The notes under the pieces: model-generated
Told to the model about the DNA's origin: nothing
What the model saw: the letters and a program-made list of their open reading frames with translations, nothing else
The model's database searches: none
NCBI GenBank assembly: GCA_027075825.1
Contig: JALSZZ010000045.1
Coordinates: 1 to 19,389, forward strand
Source: Mariprofundaceae bacterium
GTDB taxonomy: Bacteria; Pseudomonadota; Zetaproteobacteria; Mariprofundales; Mariprofundaceae
Direction: 5' to 3'
DNA length: 19,389 nucleotides
Shown: positions 14,857 through 19,389 of the stretch, in pieces
How positions within the stretch are numbered: position 1 is the stretch's first letter
Layout: the number at the start of each line of letters is the position of its first letter
Translations under genes and position numbers: made by a program

Positions 14857-16743
14857 ATGACTGAATGGCGCAAGCTGATCACCCCCGGCTGGCTGATGGC
14901 CTGCCTGCCACTGCTGTTTTTTCCCTTCATGATCAATGTGCGGGTATTCCCGTTCATTGCCCCCAATGAAGAACCGAAATGGGCCTTGCTGACTGCCTGC
15001 GGCTTACTGATGGCAATCACCTTTGGCTGGCGGCTGTGGCAGCGACGGCAATCCTGGCTCATATACTGGCACTGGTCGTGGCTGGCGCTTGGCGGCTTTT
15101 ATTTGCTGCTGCTGATTGGCATCTGGATTGGCCCGAATACCACAGAAGGCATGATTCGTTTTGCTTTCTGGGTGGCCTCACTGGGCATCTGGTTATCGGT
15201 GATTTATGGTCGCCGTCATATTCCCGCCTACAGCGACATCATGTGTTGGCTGGTCAGCCTGGGTTCAGTGGTATTTTCCATTCGCTACTGGTATGGCTAC
15301 GTACTGGATTATGGCAAACCCGGCTACAATATTTCGGTATTATTCTCGCCCATTGGTCATATCAACTTTACCGGTGATGTACTGGTCGTGCTGGTGCCTG
15401 CGATCGCCTGGATGCTGGCCTGGTATCGGCAACCCGTACTGCGCATTCTTAACTGGGTTTCATTGTTCAGCATGCTGACGATGCTGCTGGTAGCATCCAG
15501 TCGCGGTGCCGTGGGGGGACTGGCAGTAGCCTTGATGCTGACGGCGACGATTGCTTTGCGCCATTATCGGCTGGTGCTTGGTGCCAACTGGCGACATCGG
15601 GAACAATGGCTGCCTGTTGCCTTGCTGCTCAGTGCCTTGCTGGCCTCCATACTGACTTATTACAACCTGCCTTACCATTACCGCGACCTGGCCCGCGTTT
15701 CAGCTACACTGGAGTCAACGACTGAAATCAAGGCAGTTGAACTGACTCCCGGCGTACCCCAACCACCGCTGGCGGAGTTCTGGAATAGAATGCGTCCGGT
15801 ACTGACCACGCGAACACCGATCTACGCTTCATCCACAGCCATGATTGCTGATGCGCCGTGGCTTGGCCAGGGCACGGGGAATTTTTTCACCGTTTATCCC
15901 AGATACAGCAATCACTTTCCTGATTTTCGCGATCCACTAAGCTCTGCCCGTACCTTCACCACCAACCCTCATAACGCCATCTTTCAGATTGCCACCCAGA
16001 ATGGCGTGATTGCCCTGGTGCTGTTTGCGGCAGTCTTAATCCTGTTCTGGATTCGCCTGATGCGCAGCCTGTGGGCGGCATGGAATCCATGGCATGCCGC
16101 TGGTCTGGTCGGCATCACGGCAGCGCTGTTTGATGCCATGTTTAATCACGTATTTTTTAATCCGGCCAGCATGTTTGTCTTCGCCATGTTTGGTGGCCTG
16201 TGGTGGGCCAGCCTGAGGCCTTTGCCTGCCCGTCCGCTATTGAGCCTGCCAGCAGCATGGTCACGGCCGCTGGCCATTACCGTTGTAATCATCGCCCTGC
16301 TATTAAGTATCTGGCCATTTCGTTGGGTCATCTCTGAATACTACGCCGGTTATGGTATGGCGTATATGCGCTATCCGATGAAGGCCGCAGAAATGAACCA
16401 GAAAGCCTACGAATGGGACAAGGATAATTTCCGCGCTGTCTTTGGTGTGGCGCAAGCTGCTTATCAACAGCGTCGTTTTGATGATTGCATCCGCTATTTG
16501 CAGCATTTTGAGGCCATTTATCCTTATAATGCACCGGCGCTGAATATGCTGGCGGCAGCTTATATGGTGACTGGCCGTTATGCACAGGCCAAGGCTGCGC
16601 TCGATCGCACCCTGGCCATCTTGCCGGACTTTGATATGGCACTGCAAAACAGGCAACGTGTTGAAGCCATGATGCAGCAGCAGCGTCTGAAGCGTCAGGC
16701 GAGTCAGCAGCGAGCGCCTGCTGGCATTGCCCGACCCGGATAA
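14857..16743 (+). CDS. O-antigen ligase/polymerase-like (Wzy_C) membrane protein with TPR tail
   Basis: 628 aa. About ten to twelve hydrophobic segments fill residues 10-490. Family landmarks: SSRGAVGGL at 214-222, a large loop (270-370) with GQGTGNFF, and TNPHNAIFQIATQNG at 369-383, the His-containing loop typical of WaaL/PglL/Wzy proteins. Residues 495-600 form about three TPR-like helical pairs (NFRAVFGVAQAAYQQRRFDD; APALNMLAAAYMVTGRYAQA), and the end is Gln/Arg rich. Such enzymes transfer or polymerise glycans on the outer face of the inner membrane. Substrate unknown; pilin or protein O-glycosylation and lipopolysaccharide are both possible. CGGAG precedes the ATG. Confidence 0.85.
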   Translation: MTEWRKLITPGWLMACLPLLFFPFMINVRVFPFIAPNEEPKWALLTACGLLMAITFGWRLWQRRQSWLIYWHWSWLALGGFYLLLLIGIWIGPNTTEGMIRFAFWVASLGIWLSVIYGRRHIPAYSDIMCWLVSLGSVVFSIRYWYGYVLDYGKPGYNISVLFSPIGHINFTGDVLVVLVPAIAWMLAWYRQPVLRILNWVSLFSMLTMLLVASSRGAVGGLAVALMLTATIALRHYRLVLGANWRHREQWLPVALLLSALLASILTYYNLPYHYRDLARVSATLESTTEIKAVELTPGVPQPPLAEFWNRMRPVLTTRTPIYASSTAMIADAPWLGQGTGNFFTVYPRYSNHFPDFRDPLSSARTFTTNPHNAIFQIATQNGVIALVLFAAVLILFWIRLMRSLWAAWNPWHAAGLVGITAALFDAMFNHVFFNPASMFVFAMFGGLWWASLRPLPARPLLSLPAAWSRPLAITVVIIALLLSIWPFRWVISEYYAGYGMAYMRYPMKAAEMNQKAYEWDKDNFRAVFGVAQAAYQQRRFDDCIRYLQHFEAIYPYNAPALNMLAAAYMVTGRYAQAKAALDRTLAILPDFDMALQNRQRVEAMMQQQRLKRQASQQRAPAGIARPG

Positions 16744-16748
16744 CATCC

Positions 16749-17444
16749 GTGCGCAGCGCTGTGATTCTCGCTGCCGGACTCGGCAGCCGCCTGAAATGGC
16801 TGACCCAACAGCAGCCCAAGGCCCTGATGCCAGTGGCTGGCACACCGGCGATCATTCGCGTGATCCGGCGGCTGGTGGCAGCAGGCATCGGGGATATTGC
16901 GATCAATCTTCATCACCATGCTGACAGCATTCGTGAGGCCCTGGGCAATGGCCAGCGCTGGGGCGTGCGCCTGCATTACAGTTACGAACCATCATTGCTG
17001 GATTCCGGTGGCGGTTTGCGTCAGGCCATGACGCTGTTGCCTGATATCGGTGACTATATGCTGCTGCATAATGCCGATATTATCGCTGATGCGGATTTCT
17101 CAGCCCTGCATCGCTGCGCACAAGGCAGCGACTGCGCGCTAATGATGGTGGATAATCCCGCCCATCACCCACAGGGTGATTTTATCCTGCACAGACAGCG
17201 CATTCACACCGAAAGGCCGGGACGGCGTTTAACGTTTGGCGGGGTTTCCTGCTGGCGAATATCCACCTTACAGCGCTGGCCTGCCGGTCAGTCGTTTCCA
17301 TTAACGGCCTGTATCCGTCAGGCGATACAGGCGCATGCTTGTCACGGCTGCTATCATCAGGGTTACTGGTTCGATATTGGCCGCGCCGTGGATTTATTCC
17401 GGGCTTCGCATTTTTTAACTTCCAGGAGCAATCATGCCAGCTGA
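16749..17444 (+). CDS. Sugar-phosphate nucleotidyltransferase, MurU-like
   Basis: 231 aa from a GTG start five bases after the previous stop; GGAT is the only weak ribosome site. The nucleotide-binding start AVILAAGLGSRLKWLTQQQP with PKALMPV is the canonical GxGxRL..LT..PK motif. SLLDSGGGLRQAM and LLHNADII (metal Asp) follow, then FGGVSCWR and YWFDIGRAVDL. Length and order fit N-acetylmuramate-1-phosphate uridylyltransferase (MurU) of the cell-wall recycling pathway. The usual partner kinase amgK is not next to it, and the glycan-transfer gene upstream makes a different NDP-sugar possible. The 3' end overlaps cobT by 11 nt. Confidence 0.8.
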   Translation: MRSAVILAAGLGSRLKWLTQQQPKALMPVAGTPAIIRVIRRLVAAGIGDIAINLHHHADSIREALGNGQRWGVRLHYSYEPSLLDSGGGLRQAMTLLPDIGDYMLLHNADIIADADFSALHRCAQGSDCALMMVDNPAHHPQGDFILHRQRIHTERPGRRLTFGGVSCWRISTLQRWPAGQSFPLTACIRQAIQAHACHGCYHQGYWFDIGRAVDLFRASHFLTSRSNHAS

Positions 17445-18456
17445 TTACACTATTGCGTGTCAGGCTCGCGCCCATCAAAACCAGCTTACCAAACCACAGG
17501 GCGCACTGGGTCGGCTTGAGGAACTTGCCTGCTGGTTTGCCGCCCGCCAGGAAAAGGTTATCCCCGATCAGCTACAACCCGGTATTTGCGTGTTTGCCGG
17601 TGATCATGGCGTTGTCGCGGAAGGCGTTTCTGCGTTTCCTTCGGTGGTGACCATGGAAATGCTAAAGAACTTCACGGCTGGCGGTGCCGCCATCAGTGTG
17701 CTGGCACGGCAGCATCATGCATGCCTACGCGTTGTCGATATTGGCGTTGCCGGCGATAGCAGCGGCATTACCGGTGTTGTGCAGGCCAAAGTTCGTCCCG
17801 GCACAGGCAATTTACGGCATGAAGCAGCCATGAGTCATCAGGAATACCAGCAAGCGCTGGCTGCCGGACGACAGCAGACCCGCGAATTGCAACAGCAGGG
17901 TGCCAATGTGTTGATCGCCGGTGATATGGGCATCGGTAATACCACGGCCAGTGCCTGCCTGATCTGCGCGCTGACCAGCTTGCCTGTGGAATACGTTGTG
18001 GGTTACGGCACAGGCATTGACGAACTGGCGCATGCCCGCAAGCTGGAAGTGGTCGCCAGCGCGCTGGAGCGCGTCCGCACCGTGCCGGAACAGCACTGGC
18101 CTGCCGAACTGGGTGGACTGGAAATTGCTGCCATGGCAGGTTTTTATCTACAGGCTGCGGAAGATGGCATTCCTGTGATTCTTGATGGTTTTATTGCAGC
18201 GGCAGCAGCGCTGGTGGCACGTTACGAAAATGCAGCAGTCAGCGACATGATGCTGGCTTCCCATGTTTCGCAGGAACTGGGCCATCGCGCTGCCCTGCAA
18301 ACCCTTGGGCTGGAACCGTTGTTTGATCTTGGCATGCGCCTGGGTGAAGGCACAGGGGCAGCACTGGCCCTGCCGCTGCTGCAATCCGCGCTGGCTCTGC
18401 ATCGTGAAATGGCAACATTCGCTGATGCCGAGGTTTCAGAGCGTATGGATGACTGA
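17434..18456 (+). CDS. cobT: Nicotinate-nucleotide--dimethylbenzimidazole phosphoribosyltransferase
   Basis: 340 aa, usual length. It moves phosphoribose from nicotinate mononucleotide to dimethylbenzimidazole, making alpha-ribazole phosphate for the lower ligand of cobalamin. Motifs: LTKPQGALGRLEELA, FAGDHGVVAEGVSAFP, AGDMGIGNTTAS, VILDGFIAAAAAL and the catalytic Glu305 in LGEGTGAAL. Residue 164 is Asp, where from memory many members have Glu (GEMGIGNTT). AGGAG precedes the ATG, inside the end of the MurU-like gene. The 3' end overlaps the CobC-like gene by 8 nt. No cobalamin riboswitch is visible in front, so it seems to be read from the upstream genes. Confidence 0.95.
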   Translation: MPADYTIACQARAHQNQLTKPQGALGRLEELACWFAARQEKVIPDQLQPGICVFAGDHGVVAEGVSAFPSVVTMEMLKNFTAGGAAISVLARQHHACLRVVDIGVAGDSSGITGVVQAKVRPGTGNLRHEAAMSHQEYQQALAAGRQQTRELQQQGANVLIAGDMGIGNTTASACLICALTSLPVEYVVGYGTGIDELAHARKLEVVASALERVRTVPEQHWPAELGGLEIAAMAGFYLQAAEDGIPVILDGFIAAAAALVARYENAAVSDMMLASHVSQELGHRAALQTLGLEPLFDLGMRLGEGTGAALALPLLQSALALHREMATFADAEVSERMDD

Positions 18457-19060
18457 AGCCGTTATTGTTGACCTGCTGCGACATGGCGAAGTTGCCGCAG
18501 AAGGCTGGGCTTTTCGTGGTCGCACGGATGTGGCATTAAGCGAACAGGGCTGGCAGCAGATGCAAAGCATCAGCCAGGCTCTGCAACAGGAAGAGATCGC
18601 GATGGCGCAGGTAGCCAGTTCACCGCTACAGCGTTGCCGCTTGTTTGCCCGGCAGACTGCCGATGCTTTTGCGTGCCCGCTTCAGGTGTTGACGGATATG
18701 CGGGAAATGGATTTTGGCCATTGGGAAGGCCAGTCATTTGAGCGCATCCAGCAACAAGACAGCGCCTTATTGCAACGCTTCTGGCATAATCCGGTGGGTG
18801 TGCAGCCACCGGCAGGCGAATGCTTTGACGATTTCGCCCGGCGCGTCATCGCCTGCTGGCATGAGTGGCTGTGCGATGACAGTGGCGAACACCGGCTGCT
18901 CGTTGCGCATGGCGGCGTATTGCGCGTACTGCTGGCGCATCTGCTGCGCATGCCCATGGATGCCTTATGGCGATTTCACCTGCCTTATGCCGCCTGGTGC
19001 CGGGTATCGTTGCTGCAAGGCGCCGAGCCTCGCCTGATGTTTATCAATCGCCTCGCCTGA
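18449..19060 (+). CDS. cobC: Histidine phosphatase, probable alpha-ribazole phosphatase (CobC-like)
   Basis: 203 aa. Phosphoglycerate-mutase/acid-phosphatase fold: LLRHGE with nucleophile His12, FRGRTDVALSEQG, SSPLQRCRLFA, REMDFGHWEG with acid Glu86, and VAHGGVLRVLL with His154. Alone these show only a histidine phosphatase, but the 8-nt overlap with cobT points to dephosphorylation of alpha-ribazole phosphate, the step next to CobT. Start: ATG at 18449 gives the usual short lead into LLRHGE. An ATG at 18263 is in frame but lies deep inside cobT. cobS and cobU, often between or beside them, are missing here. Stop is 1 nt from the convergent gene's stop. Confidence 0.85.
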   Translation: MTEAVIVDLLRHGEVAAEGWAFRGRTDVALSEQGWQQMQSISQALQQEEIAMAQVASSPLQRCRLFARQTADAFACPLQVLTDMREMDFGHWEGQSFERIQQQDSALLQRFWHNPVGVQPPAGECFDDFARRVIACWHEWLCDDSGEHRLLVAHGGVLRVLLAHLLRMPMDALWRFHLPYAAWCRVSLLQGAEPRLMFINRLA

Positions 19061-19061
19061 T

Positions 19062-19389
19062 TCATGATTTTATCCTGAATGCACTGCCGACGCTGCTGTC
19101 GTAAAGTGCTTCTGTCACATCCTGATAGCGTGCCAGAATCGCAGTCCGGCGTTGTTTCAGGGTTGGCGTCAGCAAGCTGTCTTCAACCGTCCAGGGGCTA
19201 TCCAGCAAGACCACGCGGCGAATTTTGGCATAGCCGGGAAACTCCCGCGTCGCCTGCTGCGCCCGTTTCAGCATGTATTGCAGCAGCGGCGGGTGTTGCA
19301 GAATATCCACTGCTTCGGGGTACTGCTGCTGCCAGCGACGAATCGCCTCAGGAGTAACGACGAGCAGTGCTGCCAGCCATGGTTTACCC
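19062..19389 (-). CDS. Long-chain acyl-CoA synthetase, C-terminal part (partial)
   Basis: Frame open from the right edge for 108 codons to a TGA; the gene begins outside the window. The visible end reads GKPWLAALLVVTPEAIRRWQ, then PGYAKIRRVVLLDSPWTVED, SLLTPTLKQRRTAILARYQD and IEALY-like DVTEALYD. The LTPTLKxRR...RY stretch is the C-terminal signature of AMP-forming long-chain fatty-acid CoA ligases, which activate fatty acids with ATP and CoA. The adenylation core motifs lie off the edge. It converges on the CobC-like gene with a single base between stop codons, and no terminator is visible. Confidence 0.85.
   Translation of the reverse strand, partial: GKPWLAALLVVTPEAIRRWQQQYPEAVDILQHPPLLQYMLKRAQQATREFPGYAKIRRVVLLDSPWTVEDSLLTPTLKQRRTAILARYQDVTEALYDSSVGSAFRIKS

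Noticed and set aside
1..19389. CRISPR array, complete insertion sequence, prophage or defence genes
   Set aside because: No regularly spaced direct repeats, transposase, integrase or phage structural gene could be recognised in any frame.

Overview
This 19.4 kb window looks like an ordinary chromosomal segment of a Gram-negative proteobacterium. The grounds are a one-piece tmRNA whose tag begins ANDD, FxsA, a DUF2782 protein, a HisK-type PHP phosphatase and a MurU-like nucleotidyltransferase. The class (gamma-, zeta- or another) cannot be fixed from the sequence alone. Both edges cut through genes.

Left end, 1-1438: the 3' end of a plus-strand gene resembling the DUF3089 family is followed by a minus-strand RNA block. 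This block holds tRNA-Arg(CCG), a decayed tRNA D-arm fragment, a strong intrinsic terminator, and a complete tmRNA (ssrA) with its own sigma70-like promoter. About 415 bases with only small inverted repeats separate the block from the next gene.

Middle, 1439-10668, all minus strand. In transcription order: trxA, a terminator-like hairpin, yebC, a TIR repeat, guaB, gyrA, serS (4-nt overlap with gyrA), a protein with two cyclic-nucleotide-binding domains, fxsA (start touches the previous stop) and a NYN-LOTUS-cold-shock protein. This is a housekeeping run (redox, GMP synthesis, topology, translation) that ends in less characterised regulatory, membrane and RNA genes.

Right, 11167-19060, all plus strand, diverging from trxA across about 500 noncoding bases. 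A HisK-type histidinol-phosphatase, an SDR oxidoreductase and the NAD(P)HX repair enzyme nnr are almost without gaps. A second copy of the TIR repeat provides the last 15 codons of nnr. Then come a DUF2782 secreted protein, an O-antigen-ligase/polymerase-like membrane protein with a TPR tail, a MurU-like nucleotidyltransferase, cobT and a CobC-like phosphatase, packed with very short gaps or overlaps. A long-chain acyl-CoA synthetase enters convergently from the right edge, one base from the last stop codon.

No CRISPR array, prophage, complete IS or defence island is visible. The least explained items are the TIR repeat (two full-length copies, one inside a CDS end), the tmRNA tag ending in AYAA, the tRNA fragment next to ssrA, and the dual-CNB/fxsA/NYN gene group.
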